Virus record (IMG/VR): IMGVR_UViG_3300047094_002040
Location: 1 to 47,563 of that record
Source of the DNA: a virus
Strand: one strand, 5' to 3'
DNA length: 47,563 bases
Positions within the stretch are counted from its first letter, which is position 1, and each line of letters begins with the position of its first letter. Positions 6,506 through 14,363 of this stretch are shown here, piece by piece. The position numbers and the translations under genes are program-made. The notes beneath the pieces were generated by a model. That model was not told the DNA's origin, ran no database searches, and saw only the letters and a list, made by a program, of their open reading frames with translations.

Positions 6506-6976
6506 ATGGTCGCGCGCAATCCCAACATCGTTGACGGCCTCCGCGAGAACGAGCGCCTCGCCGCCGACCTCCTAGCCCGAGGCAAGACCTGCCGCGAGGT
6601 CGCCCGCGCCCTCGGCATCGCCGAAAAGACGCTCTACAACTGGCGCAAGCGGCCCGCCGTCCAGCGCGCCATCTACAACATGCAGCAGGAGTTGATCGAC
6701 AGCTCCGAGTCGCGCAACGTCGCCCTGATGCCCGAGGCGATCGCGACATTGACGTCGATCATGAACGACGAGAACGCCCGCGCCAGCGACCGCATCGCCG
6801 CCTCCCGCGCCCTGCTCAACGGCGCCGCCGCCTACCAAGAGCGCAAGCTCCTCGAGCGCACCGTCGCCGACCTGGAGCACCAGATCTACGGCCTGATGCA
6901 GATCCCCGCCGAGACGGTGCCCGACGACAACGACGACCTGGACCTCCTGAAATCCGCTGACCCCGAGGACGAGTGA
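6506..6976 (+). CDS. terS: Terminase small subunit, 156 aa
   Basis: An N-terminal helix-turn-helix (CREVARALGIAEKTLYNWRKR, shown here as two parts joined at LGIAEKT) is typical of small terminase subunits that recognise the packaging site. It is followed by a helical region (ASRALLNGAAAYQERKLLERT) suited to oligomerisation and an acidic C-terminal tail that would contact the large subunit. It lies directly before the large subunit and overlaps it by four bases (GTGA). The assignment rests on HTH plus position. The packaging strategy cannot be read from it. Confidence 0.75.
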   Translation: MVARNPNIVDGLRENERLAADLLARGKTCREVARALGIAEKTLYNWRKRPAVQRAIYNMQQELIDSSESRNVALMPEAIATLTSIMNDENARASDRIAASRALLNGAAAYQERKLLERTVADLEHQIYGLMQIPAETVPDDNDDLDLLKSADPEDE

Positions 6977-8454
6977 CCGCCTCCCTCGCCCAACTCCAGC
7001 GCCGCGCCGAAAAGCTCCGCCTCGAGCTGGCCAAGCGCAAAGCCCGCTCCGCCAACTTCGACCCGGGCCAGCGCGTCACCAAGCTGCCCGGCGTCGAGGA
7101 CTGGCCGTCGTTCGCACGACGCACCTGGATCCGCACCGGCGGCACCGTCGCCCCCTTCGACCCCTACCCCTACCAAGTCGAGCTCGTGCGGTCGATCAAC
7201 GAGCACCCGAACACGATCATCAACAAGTCCCGCCAGATGGGCGCCTCCGAAACGGTGTGCTCCTACCTGCTGTGCCGGGCCCTCACCGAACGCGGCTTCG
7301 CAGCCGTGATCTTCTCCAAGACCCAGCAGGACGCCTCCGAGCTCGGCCGCCGCGTCCGCGCCATGGCCAACAGCATCGAGGGCGAATCCATCCGCTACCT
7401 GACGGACAGCAACACCCAGATCGCCATCGAGGGGCGCGGCACGCTCTACTTCCTACCCGCTTCGCCGCGCGCAGCGCGGGGCATCCCCAGCTGCTCAGTC
7501 CTATTCATGGACGAGGGCGCCTTCCTCGACGGCGCAGCCGAGATCTACCGGGGCGCCATGCCCACCTTGTCCATGGTGGGCGACAAGGCCAAGGTGATCG
7601 TCACCTCAACCCCTGACACCGAGCTCGACTGGTTCGGCCAGCTCTGGCACCAGGGCACGCCAGCCGACTGGTACGAGTACGTCCGCCGCCGGCGGGTCAA
7701 CGAACTCAACGCCCGCCTCGCCCAGGTCAACGACTCCTGGAACCGCGTCGCGATCCACTACAGCCAGCACCCGATCTACGGCCACGACCCCGACTGGGCG
7801 CGCAGCACCCGCGAGTCGCGCCGGATGACCCAGGCCGCATGGGACTCCGAGTACGAGCTGGCCTTTGGCGCCACCGACACGCAAGTGTTCCCCTCGGATC
7901 TGGTGCGCCGCGCCGCCCGCGGCCACTGGCGCGAGTGCGGTTCCGTGGGCCGCTCCTACGTGATTGGCATTGACCCCAACGCCGGCGGCAACGACTACTT
8001 CACAGCGGTCGTGCTGGACATCACCGAAAAGCCCTACGAGGTCGTGGGCATGTACCGCGAGAACGGACGCAGCACCGAGTACAGCTTGAAACACGTCAAA
8101 AGCCTCATCGAGGATTACCTTCCGGAGCGGGTAATCGTGGAGAAGCAGGCGATGGGCGCTGTAATCGCAGAAGCGCTATCCAACATCCTGCCTAACTACG
8201 CTATCGAAACTTTCAATACCAGCCGCGCCAGCAAGACCGTGGCGACGGATCGGATCCTGTTCCTGATGGAGCACGACGAGCTGATCTTCCCCGAGGGCGT
8301 GATCAGCGACGAGCTCCGAGCCTTCCAGCAAAAGGAATCCGGCCAACGCGAGGCCGCCTCCGGCGCCCACGACGACACGGTGATGGCCTTAGCGTTCGCC
8401 TGCCACCTCATCCCTGAAGTGCCCAACACCGCTGGCTTCTTCGCACACATCTGA
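6973..8454 (+). CDS. terL: Terminase large subunit, 493 aa
   Basis: This is the DNA-packaging ATPase and nuclease. Visible motifs include a Walker-A-like NKSRQMGAS (about residues 77-85), Walker B followed by the catalytic Glu (VLFMDEGAFLD, about 176-186), a coupling motif VTSTPD (about 212-217), and RNase-H-fold nuclease acidic residues at GIDPN (about 332-336), VIVEKQ and GAHDDTVMALA (about 468-478). The length is normal. It starts with GTG overlapping the terS stop. The C-terminal third loses some of the strong codon bias. An AP2-domain gene follows after one base. Confidence 0.93.
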   Translation: MTASLAQLQRRAEKLRLELAKRKARSANFDPGQRVTKLPGVEDWPSFARRTWIRTGGTVAPFDPYPYQVELVRSINEHPNTIINKSRQMGASETVCSYLLCRALTERGFAAVIFSKTQQDASELGRRVRAMANSIEGESIRYLTDSNTQIAIEGRGTLYFLPASPRAARGIPSCSVLFMDEGAFLDGAAEIYRGAMPTLSMVGDKAKVIVTSTPDTELDWFGQLWHQGTPADWYEYVRRRRVNELNARLAQVNDSWNRVAIHYSQHPIYGHDPDWARSTRESRRMTQAAWDSEYELAFGATDTQVFPSDLVRRAARGHWRECGSVGRSYVIGIDPNAGGNDYFTAVVLDITEKPYEVVGMYRENGRSTEYSLKHVKSLIEDYLPERVIVEKQAMGAVIAEALSNILPNYAIETFNTSRASKTVATDRILFLMEHDELIFPEGVISDELRAFQQKESGQREAASGAHDDTVMALAFACHLIPEVPNTAGFFAHI

Positions 8455-8455
8455 G

Positions 8456-8728
8456 ATGGCGAGCTATTACCGCAAGCGCCTCTCAGACCGCGACTTCTAC
8501 CTGTCCCAAGCCAGCCGTCCGCTTCGCCCGGGCAAGTTCTCCCGGTTCCGCGGTGTCACCAAGGGCACGCCAACCCACCCCTACCGCGTCTGCCTGACCC
8601 ACAAGGGACAGCGCTACTACCTCGGCAACTTCGCCACCGAGCTCGAAGCCGCCCGCGTCTACAACGAAGCGGCGCTCCGCATCATCGGGGACTACGCCCT
8701 GCTCAATGACCTAAGCACTGAGGGGTAG
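8456..8728 (+). CDS. Stand-alone AP2-domain protein, 90 aa
   Basis: Residues 28-85 form an AP2/ERF DNA-binding domain: FRGVTKG, then KGQRYYLGNFATELEAARV and YNEAALRIIGDYALLN. In phages and bacteria AP2 domains usually sit in homing endonucleases or integrase arm-binding domains; here no nuclease domain is attached. It starts one base after the terL stop and its end overlaps the antisense HNH gene by 18 bases. It is probably part of a selfish-gene cluster, perhaps a separated DNA-recognition module. Confidence 0.75.
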   Translation: MASYYRKRLSDRDFYLSQASRPLRPGKFSRFRGVTKGTPTHPYRVCLTHKGQRYYLGNFATELEAARVYNEAALRIIGDYALLNDLSTEG

Positions 8729-9046
8729 ATCGAGCGGACCCTGCGTCCACCACCAGATCTGTTGCTCCCGGTGGCTGTCCCAGAACACCTGGCTGCGGAA
8801 CCAAATCGTCCACTCCTCCGAGCCTTTAGCCCGGTTACAACCAGCGCACGCCGCGACGAGATTCCGCTGCACGGAAGCGCCCCCGCGCCGCCGAGCTCGG
8901 ACATGATCCAACGTCCCAGCCGGGGCGCCGCAGTACGCGCACGCCCCACCCCAAGAGTCCAGGATCCCCTGTCGAAATCTCAGCTTGGCCGTGCGCTTTG
9001 AGCAAAGAAGGGATCCATCAATGTGATGGTCCAACATGCCGCACAA
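8711..9046 (-). CDS. HNH endonuclease, antisense, 111 aa
   Basis: The motif CAYCG...LDHVRARRRGGA...RNLVAACAGCNRAKG (CxxC, DHV, N and CxxC pieces) is a standard HNH nuclease with structural zinc. The Trp-rich C-terminus (WFRSQVFW) also occurs in this family. The gene is opposite to the whole structural operon and so needs its own promoter. It overlaps the AP2 gene tail to tail. Starts at 9046 or 9037 are both possible. This is a homing-type selfish gene rather than the packaging HNH, which normally lies beside terS. Confidence 0.85.
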   Translation of the reverse strand: MCGMLDHHIDGSLLCSKRTAKLRFRQGILDSWGGACAYCGAPAGTLDHVRARRRGGASVQRNLVAACAGCNRAKGSEEWTIWFRSQVFWDSHREQQIWWWTQGPLDLPLSA

Positions 9047-9157
9047 GGCTGCTGTCCCAGGCTACGAACCCCCGAGCGCTGTTTACGACCTACTTATGAT
9101 TGGGGTGCGACAGCGAGCAGCAACTCCTGTCGCGTGACCAACCTGGGTAGCAGGTCG

Positions 9158-9514
9158 ATGGTGGCATCGTATTTGTCTGTTCGTCGCAAATCAACTTCCG
9201 CGATCGATTTGGCGCACAGGGCAATCTGGCAGAACATGTTGCAGCGGTGCAACAATCCGCGCAACCCCGGTTACCACAACTATGGGGGTCGCGGAGTGAC
9301 TGTCTGTGACCGGTGGGATCCGGCCAAAGGTGGTTCTTTTCATAACTTTCTTCAGGACATGGGTTACCGCCCCAGCGTGTTTCACCAGCTTGACAAGGAA
9401 GCCGTCTCCAGACACAACCTGATTTATGGACCTGAGTACTGTCGATGGGTTCCACGCGCCGAGAATCAAGCGTCGGATCGCAAACGAGCGCGCAATCCGA
9501 AGCATTCCTCATAA
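9158..9514 (+). CDS. Homing-endonuclease-like protein, 118 aa
   Basis: The region WQNMLQRCNNPRNPGYHNYG, then GVTVCDRWD, FLQDMGYRP, LDKEAVSRHN and CRWVPRAENQ matches a common phage selfish-gene family (I-W-x-M-x-x-R-C, N-Y-G-G-R-G-I, L-D-R-x-D-N, C-R-W). Its core resembles an HNH/His-Me fold and it is often annotated as a homing or DNA-binding endonuclease. The start is uncertain (9158 chosen; the frame is open to 9023 but upstream residues look unstructured). The codon bias is weaker and GC lower than in the phage structural genes. Confidence 0.65.
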   Translation: MVASYLSVRRKSTSAIDLAHRAIWQNMLQRCNNPRNPGYHNYGGRGVTVCDRWDPAKGGSFHNFLQDMGYRPSVFHQLDKEAVSRHNLIYGPEYCRWVPRAENQASDRKRARNPKHSS

Positions 9515-9679
9515 AGTTGTAAGCGAAATGCTGAGTTTTCGCGCTTAATTCTGAGTTTCACGAGCTGAGCACCAAAACTACGCTTTGAAAGTGCAAATCT
9601 TGTCGTCTTAACCTTAAACTTTTTCATTAGCCCGCGCAGCTCGATAAAATCTGAACTGAACTCCCAACCTTTCACCGTC
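9515..9679 (+). other. AT-rich non-coding tract before the portal gene
   Basis: This 165-base gap has clearly lower GC than the flanking genes and no credible ORF. It contains a weak imperfect hairpin (AAGCG at about 9523 with CGCTT at about 9541). The lower GC continues into the first 45 or so codons of the portal gene (to about 9820) and then returns abruptly to the local norm. It looks like the distal flank of the inserted selfish-gene cluster. Confidence 0.5.
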
Positions 9680-11509
9680 GTGGCCACCTCCGCTACTGAA
9701 GAGTTCCGGAACGACGGGGCACTCGTAAACATTCTCACTGGAATGGGAGTTCCTTCGAGAGATAAGACAGTTTCTACGTCTGTAGGCGCAAAGTCTTTCC
9801 TTGGAGAAGCAGAACTTGAAGCCCTCTACAGCCACGGAATCCCCCGTCGCTACGTCGACGCGATCAGCGACGAGATCCTCCGCCACCGCACCACCATCAC
9901 CATCGGCGGCGACGACGAAGCCCAATCCAACGACCTGATCACCGGGTTCGAGGAATACCTGAAGGACACCCAGTTCCACCAGGCGCTCGCCGAGGTCGTC
10001 AAACTCCAGCGTCTCTACGGCGGCGCTGGCCTCGTCCTGCTCATCGATGACGGCCTCGATCCAGCTGAGCCAGTCGACCCCAACCGCATCCGTGCCCTGC
10101 GCGGCTACGTGCCCCTGTCCCGCTGGGAGCTGATCCCCGAGGACTTCACGATCACCGACTACTCCAAGCCCTCGCACTACCGGATCACCACCAGCCAGCG
10201 CCTGACCCCCGACCAGCAGGGCAGCTACATCAATCTCCGCATCCACTCCAGCCGCATCGCCCGCTTCGACGGCCTCTACCTGCCCTGGAACGTCCGCGTC
10301 CGCAACACCGGCTGGGGTCAGTCCGTCCTGCAGCTGATCTGGGAGTCCTACAAGCGCTACGAGAGCGCCATGGCTGGCCTCGAGTCGATGACGACCGACG
10401 CCGATCTCTTCGTTCACAAGATCCCCGGCCTGTTCCAGCGCATCGCATCCGGCAACGAGAGCGATCTGCGCAAGCGCTTGGAGGCCAACAGCCTCAGCCG
10501 CAGCGTCTACGGCGGCATGGTCGTCGACACCGAAGAGGACCTGAGCTTTCTCAACCGCGCTCTGAGCAACATCGCCAGCGCCACCGACCCCTTCATCAAG
10601 GACCTCCAAGCCGCCACCGGCTGGCCCGCCTCGATCCTGATGGGCGATAGCCCCGGCGGCCTGGGCAAAGAAGGCCGTTTCGAGGAGCGCATCTGGGCCG
10701 CCCTGGTCGAGCAGTGGCAGGAGGTCTACTGCCGCACCGCGATTACCGAGGTCTTCGACTACATCTTCCAATCCAAGGAGGGGCCAACCCGCGGCCGCGC
10801 CCCGCGCTCCTGGTCCGTCCACTTCCCGAGCGTGTTTACGGAGACGGAATCCGAGGCCGCCGCCCTGCGTCTGCAGATGGCCCAGGTCGACGCGCAGTAC
10901 ATCAACCTCGGCGTGCTCAACCCCCTGGAAGTGCGCGAAGCCCGCTTCGGCGGCACCGAATACAGCATCGAAACGACGCTCAACCCGGCAGTCACCGAGC
11001 AACTGCTCGCGACGACGGACGCCCAGTTCCAAAGCCAGATGCTGGGCTACGAGGCGCAACAGCAGGCCGCTCTCGCCCCCGCTGCTGAACCTCCTGAGAC
11101 CGAGGACCCCGAAGAGCCCGAGGACGAATCCCCGCAGCCGAGCGCGGACACCAAGTCCGATGCCTTCGACCGCTACGAAGCCCAGGGCTTACGTATCCAA
11201 GTCACGCACCGCAGCGGCGACATCCGCGCCGGTTACCTCGTCGGTCCCGACGGCCAGCGCACCGACGCCAGCAGCGCAGCCCCGCTGATGATCTTCGGAC
11301 CCAATCGCACCCGGGCCTACAAGCTCTACCGCGCCCGTTTCGCTTGCGATGGCGCCCTTAACGACGGCCCCTACGCCACTGGGTTCGCTTCGATGCGCGC
11401 CGCCCGCAGCGCGGTGTCCGCTTTCTTCCCTCGGCAGACTGTGGCGGGGCTCTCCCCAGTTCCCGAGGGCGAACTCGAAGCCCTTCGTGCCGGTTGGGAG
11501 GCGTACTGA
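9680..11509 (+). CDS. Portal protein, DUF1073 family, 609 aa
   Basis: It forms the dodecameric portal ring at the capsid vertex. The body matches the DUF1073 portal type: GGAGLVLLIDDG near residue 114, LIPEDFTITDYSKP, the helix-forming GWGQSVLQLIWESYKRYE, then TGWPASILMGDSPGGLG and an FTETESEAAALRLQMAQVD stretch. A C-terminal extension of about 120 residues follows an acidic Pro/Glu linker (about 475-500) and ends in FASMRAARSAVSAFFP; I do not recognise it. The start is GTG 9680. The first 45 codons are AT-richer than the rest. The end overlaps the next ATG by one base. Confidence 0.9.
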   Translation: MATSATEEFRNDGALVNILTGMGVPSRDKTVSTSVGAKSFLGEAELEALYSHGIPRRYVDAISDEILRHRTTITIGGDDEAQSNDLITGFEEYLKDTQFHQALAEVVKLQRLYGGAGLVLLIDDGLDPAEPVDPNRIRALRGYVPLSRWELIPEDFTITDYSKPSHYRITTSQRLTPDQQGSYINLRIHSSRIARFDGLYLPWNVRVRNTGWGQSVLQLIWESYKRYESAMAGLESMTTDADLFVHKIPGLFQRIASGNESDLRKRLEANSLSRSVYGGMVVDTEEDLSFLNRALSNIASATDPFIKDLQAATGWPASILMGDSPGGLGKEGRFEERIWAALVEQWQEVYCRTAITEVFDYIFQSKEGPTRGRAPRSWSVHFPSVFTETESEAAALRLQMAQVDAQYINLGVLNPLEVREARFGGTEYSIETTLNPAVTEQLLATTDAQFQSQMLGYEAQQQAALAPAAEPPETEDPEEPEDESPQPSADTKSDAFDRYEAQGLRIQVTHRSGDIRAGYLVGPDGQRTDASSAAPLMIFGPNRTRAYKLYRARFACDGALNDGPYATGFASMRAARSAVSAFFPRQTVAGLSPVPEGELEALRAGWEAY

Positions 11510-13452
11510 TGGACAGCCAAGAGCAAGCCACCATCCGCACCGCGACCTACCTGGCCGCGCAGCAGCGCACTGACCTGCGAGGCCCCCGCGCCACCCGCAC
11601 CGGCAAGACCCGCGGCGTCGACTGCAACCCGCCCAACGTCAAATGCGGGGGGCGCTGCATCCCCCCGAACTGGGACTGCCGCCTGAAGGGCCAAGGCACC
11701 AACTCAGAGCTCCAAGCCCACCGCACCGATCCGCTGGCCGGCATCGCCTCGATCCAACGCGGTGCCAAGGACCTCGCCCGCGGGGTCGTCACCCTCAACC
11801 CTTCCCGTGTCCAGCGAGGGCGCAACTCCCTGATCCGGGGCGCCGTCAAGCTGACGCCCGGCGACAACCTGGAGCAGAAGAAACAGCTCAAGCGCCAGCT
11901 CACCGCTGCCAGCACGCCCGTGATGGCCGTGCTCGGGGTGACGTTGGTGGGCCTCGGCGCCCACGCCGGCCTGAAACGCGGCTTCCCCAGCTACCGCAAC
12001 GGCGTCGGCGCCCAGCTCGATAGCGCAGCCACCCGCGCCGTGGATTCCGTTCTCGACCGGGTCCCTGGCATCTCCGCAGTCCGTGCCTCCCGCCGCGCCG
12101 CTGCTGCGGGCACCACTGCCGAGATCGCAACGGCGGTCACCCGCGGCTCCCGTATCCAAGCAACGCAGACCGCTGCAGCCGGCAACCTCGGGCGGATCGG
12201 CCCGCTGAGCTTCCGCCCCAACGCCGCCGACTACGAAGCCAGCAACCTGCGCGCCAGCTTGGACACGCTGCAAGGCCGCGCCCGCTCCGGTGGCCTCAGC
12301 TACGACACCTGGAAGCAAGAAGCTGTCCAAGCCCTCTACGGCGCCAAGAGCCCCGGCACCCGTGCCGGCAGCCAGCGAGGCAGCATCTTCTCCGAGCACG
12401 CTGCCAACGAATTCCTGGTCTCGCAGTTCGGCCTGCGCGGCACCGGAGCTGTTGGCAGCCAGGGCCAGTTCTCCACCGCTGCGCGCAACGCTCTGGTGGA
12501 CACGCAGCTGGCCGAGCGCCTCTCCGGCTGGGGCGAGACCCTGCGCCAGGACATGCGCCTGCGTCGCTTCGTCGGCCCTGACGGTGGCATCCGCACCGAG
12601 GACGTCAACCGCTACATCCGCGAGGTCGGCGACAGCACGCTGAGCTCCCGCTTTGCTGGTCTCTCCGCCGGGCAGCGCAACCAAGCCCGCGTCGAAGCCC
12701 ACCGCCTGATGCGCTCGGCCATCAACGGCAACAACATGACCAGTGAGGCCCGCAGCCTGCGCCGCTCGCTGGTGTCCCAGTTCGACACCTACTTCGAGGG
12801 CGTCGCCCAAGGCATGCGCCGCAACGCCGCCGCCTCGGATTCACCCTTCGGCGATGGCATGACCGGTCTGGCCCGCTACGTCGGCCGCACCACCAACCAG
12901 CCGACGCAGATCCTGAGCCGTGACCACGCCGATCTGCTGCTGCGCAACCACTACCACACCCGTGTGATGCGCCTGAACAACGACTTCACCATCGGCGAGG
13001 GCACCGCCCGCCGCGTAGCGCAACAGATCAGCCGCAGCACCGAGCTGCCCGATGCAGATTCCGCATACCGCATCCTCAACGAGAACGGCTTCCCCCGCCT
13101 CAGCCGCCGCGCCCCCGCCACCGGCCGCGCTCCAGAGCGCCTGCGCAACCTGAGCGAGCTGACCCGTGACATCCTGGGCCGACCCGGTAACGAAGGCATG
13201 TCCCGCGCCGCCGCCCAACGCGAGGCCCGCCGCCTGATCGAGCGCCGTGGGCAGCGGGGCGGAACTCCCCGGTCAAATGCACCGCTTGTGGAGCAGATCG
13301 AGAATGAAACACAAGAGCAGTTCGCACAACGAGTTCGGCCACTCGGAGAAGAGCAAATAAAGCGGAACTTCTCGCGGGGTGACGCCTCCCCCGAGCCCGG
13401 CACCATCCGCACCGCGACCTATCTCGCCGCCCGAGCCCGTGGAGCTGATTGA
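11509..13452 (+). CDS. Large virion-type protein with N-terminal Cys motif, 647 aa
   Basis: No known enzyme is recognised. Residues 38-58 contain a four-Cys motif (CNPPNVKCGGRCIPPNWDC, 19 residues). A basic region and one clearly hydrophobic helix (VMAVLGVTLVGLGAHAGL, about 138-155) follow, and the remainder is long, Ala/Arg-rich and helical. The segment TIRTATYLAA occurs both near the N-terminus (8-17) and at the extreme C-terminus, encoded by a 29-base near-identical repeat. Placement between portal and the gp7-like minor head protein suggests an internal or ejected virion protein. ATG 11509 overlaps the portal stop. Membrane insertion is an inference. Confidence 0.6.
   Translation: MDSQEQATIRTATYLAAQQRTDLRGPRATRTGKTRGVDCNPPNVKCGGRCIPPNWDCRLKGQGTNSELQAHRTDPLAGIASIQRGAKDLARGVVTLNPSRVQRGRNSLIRGAVKLTPGDNLEQKKQLKRQLTAASTPVMAVLGVTLVGLGAHAGLKRGFPSYRNGVGAQLDSAATRAVDSVLDRVPGISAVRASRRAAAAGTTAEIATAVTRGSRIQATQTAAAGNLGRIGPLSFRPNAADYEASNLRASLDTLQGRARSGGLSYDTWKQEAVQALYGAKSPGTRAGSQRGSIFSEHAANEFLVSQFGLRGTGAVGSQGQFSTAARNALVDTQLAERLSGWGETLRQDMRLRRFVGPDGGIRTEDVNRYIREVGDSTLSSRFAGLSAGQRNQARVEAHRLMRSAINGNNMTSEARSLRRSLVSQFDTYFEGVAQGMRRNAAASDSPFGDGMTGLARYVGRTTNQPTQILSRDHADLLLRNHYHTRVMRLNNDFTIGEGTARRVAQQISRSTELPDADSAYRILNENGFPRLSRRAPATGRAPERLRNLSELTRDILGRPGNEGMSRAAAQREARRLIERRGQRGGTPRSNAPLVEQIENETQEQFAQRVRPLGEEQIKRNFSRGDASPEPGTIRTATYLAARARGAD
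11530..11558 (+). repeat. Direct repeat copy 1 (encodes TIRTATYLAA), partner at 13402-13430
   Basis: The 29 bases here match 13402-13430 at 27 positions; the two differences are silent third-position changes. The copies lie at the two ends of the same gene. The silent differences suggest that the peptide is what is conserved rather than a fresh DNA duplication. Confidence 0.7.
13402..13430 (+). repeat. Direct repeat copy 2 (encodes TIRTATYLAA), partner at 11530-11558
   Basis: This copy encodes the last residues of the 11509-13452 product, before the ending RARGAD. It lies within the upstream-open part of the next gene's frame. That is one reason to think the next gene starts after it rather than at GTG 13379. 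Confidence 0.7.
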
Positions 13453-14311
13453 GCGCTACAACCAGCTCCTCCGCACCACCGAGGACGGCACGCTGCGGCT
13501 GCTGAACCGCGTCCTCGATCAATCTTTCAACCGCCTGGTGCGCCGCTCTCGCATCTTGATGAGCGCCGGCTATGCAGATCCTGCATCGCGCAACCTCGCC
13601 TTGCTCCAAGAGTTCCGGCAACTGATCCCCGCGTACCGCCCGGACCGCGTCGACGCCTACGACCGCGTGCTTCGCACCCTGCTTGGAGAAGCCAGCACCC
13701 GTGGCATCGAGGTCGCTGACGAGCTCACCGGCCAGATGGCCCCTGAGCGCCCGCGCCTCGATGTCTCCATCCCGCTGCAGGCCACGGTGGCCGCCGCTGC
13801 TCAAGCCAAGGGCTACCTGCGCAAACACGGTGAGCGCTTCGCCGAAACCTCAGCCGAGGTCGTCGCCTCCGGCATCGCCGAGGGCCGCGCCACCGACGCC
13901 ATCGTCCAGGACATGCGCCTGCGCCTGGGCGTGGTCAAGTCCCGCGCCGACGTCATCGTCCGCACCGAAGCCCTGCGCGCCTACAACGACGCCTCGAACA
14001 CGTACTACGCCGCGCAGGGCATCGATCTGGTGCTCTACTACGCCACCGCAGACGACCGCGCCTGCCCGATCTGCGCACCGAGGGCGGGCAACATCTACCG
14101 CCGCCCGGACATCAGGGTCCCCCTGCACCCGCGCTGCCGCTGTTACCTGGCCCCCTGGGATGCGGACCTAGCCGCCATGGACAAGGACTACGCCGCCAGC
14201 CGAGGCCGGCACGCCCGCGAAGTCCAACAAGCCCTCCAGCGCTCCCGCATCGAAGGCATCGACCTCAACAAGGCCGCTGTCTTCGAGCAGATCGCGCCGG
14301 TCCCGCTCTAA
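13439..14311 (+). CDS. Minor head protein, SPP1 gp7 / Mu F-like, 290 aa
   Basis: The C-terminal half shows the family signature: VIVRTEALRAYNDAS, then YYATADDRACPICAPRAG (CxxC) and VPLHPRCRCYLAPW with its His and Cys pair. These proteins bind the portal, are present in few copies and affect head assembly and DNA ejection. The N-terminal half is helical. GTG 13439 is preferred; a GTG at 13379 would add 20 mostly Pro/Ser residues translated from the end of the previous gene. The overlap with that gene is 14 bases. Confidence 0.85.
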   Translation: MELIERYNQLLRTTEDGTLRLLNRVLDQSFNRLVRRSRILMSAGYADPASRNLALLQEFRQLIPAYRPDRVDAYDRVLRTLLGEASTRGIEVADELTGQMAPERPRLDVSIPLQATVAAAAQAKGYLRKHGERFAETSAEVVASGIAEGRATDAIVQDMRLRLGVVKSRADVIVRTEALRAYNDASNTYYAAQGIDLVLYYATADDRACPICAPRAGNIYRRPDIRVPLHPRCRCYLAPWDADLAAMDKDYAASRGRHAREVQQALQRSRIEGIDLNKAAVFEQIAPVPL

Positions 14312-14315
14312 CCGT

Positions 14316-14328
14316 CCTCCGTAGCCTG
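14316..14328 (+). promoter_or_regulatory. Conserved 13-bp motif upstream of the 14364 gene
   Basis: CCTCCGTAGCCTG occurs here and again at 40344-40356, in both cases in a short gap 35-50 bases before a start codon. TAGCCT could serve as a -10 hexamer (TA...T). Immediately after it is a small GGCT/AGCC hairpin around TATAC. Function is unproven. Confidence 0.3.
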
Positions 14329-14363
14329 GCTTATACAGCCTGGGCGGACGCGCCCTGCCTGCC

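Noticed and set aside
9614-11059. Long minus-strand ORF (481 aa) opposite the portal gene
   Set aside because: Gly/Ala/Val/Asp-rich composition typical of the antisense of a high-GC gene; no domain.
11704-12810. Long minus-strand ORF (368 aa) opposite the 11509 gene
   Set aside because: Antisense shadow of a strongly biased gene; low-complexity Gly/Ala/Val text without motifs.
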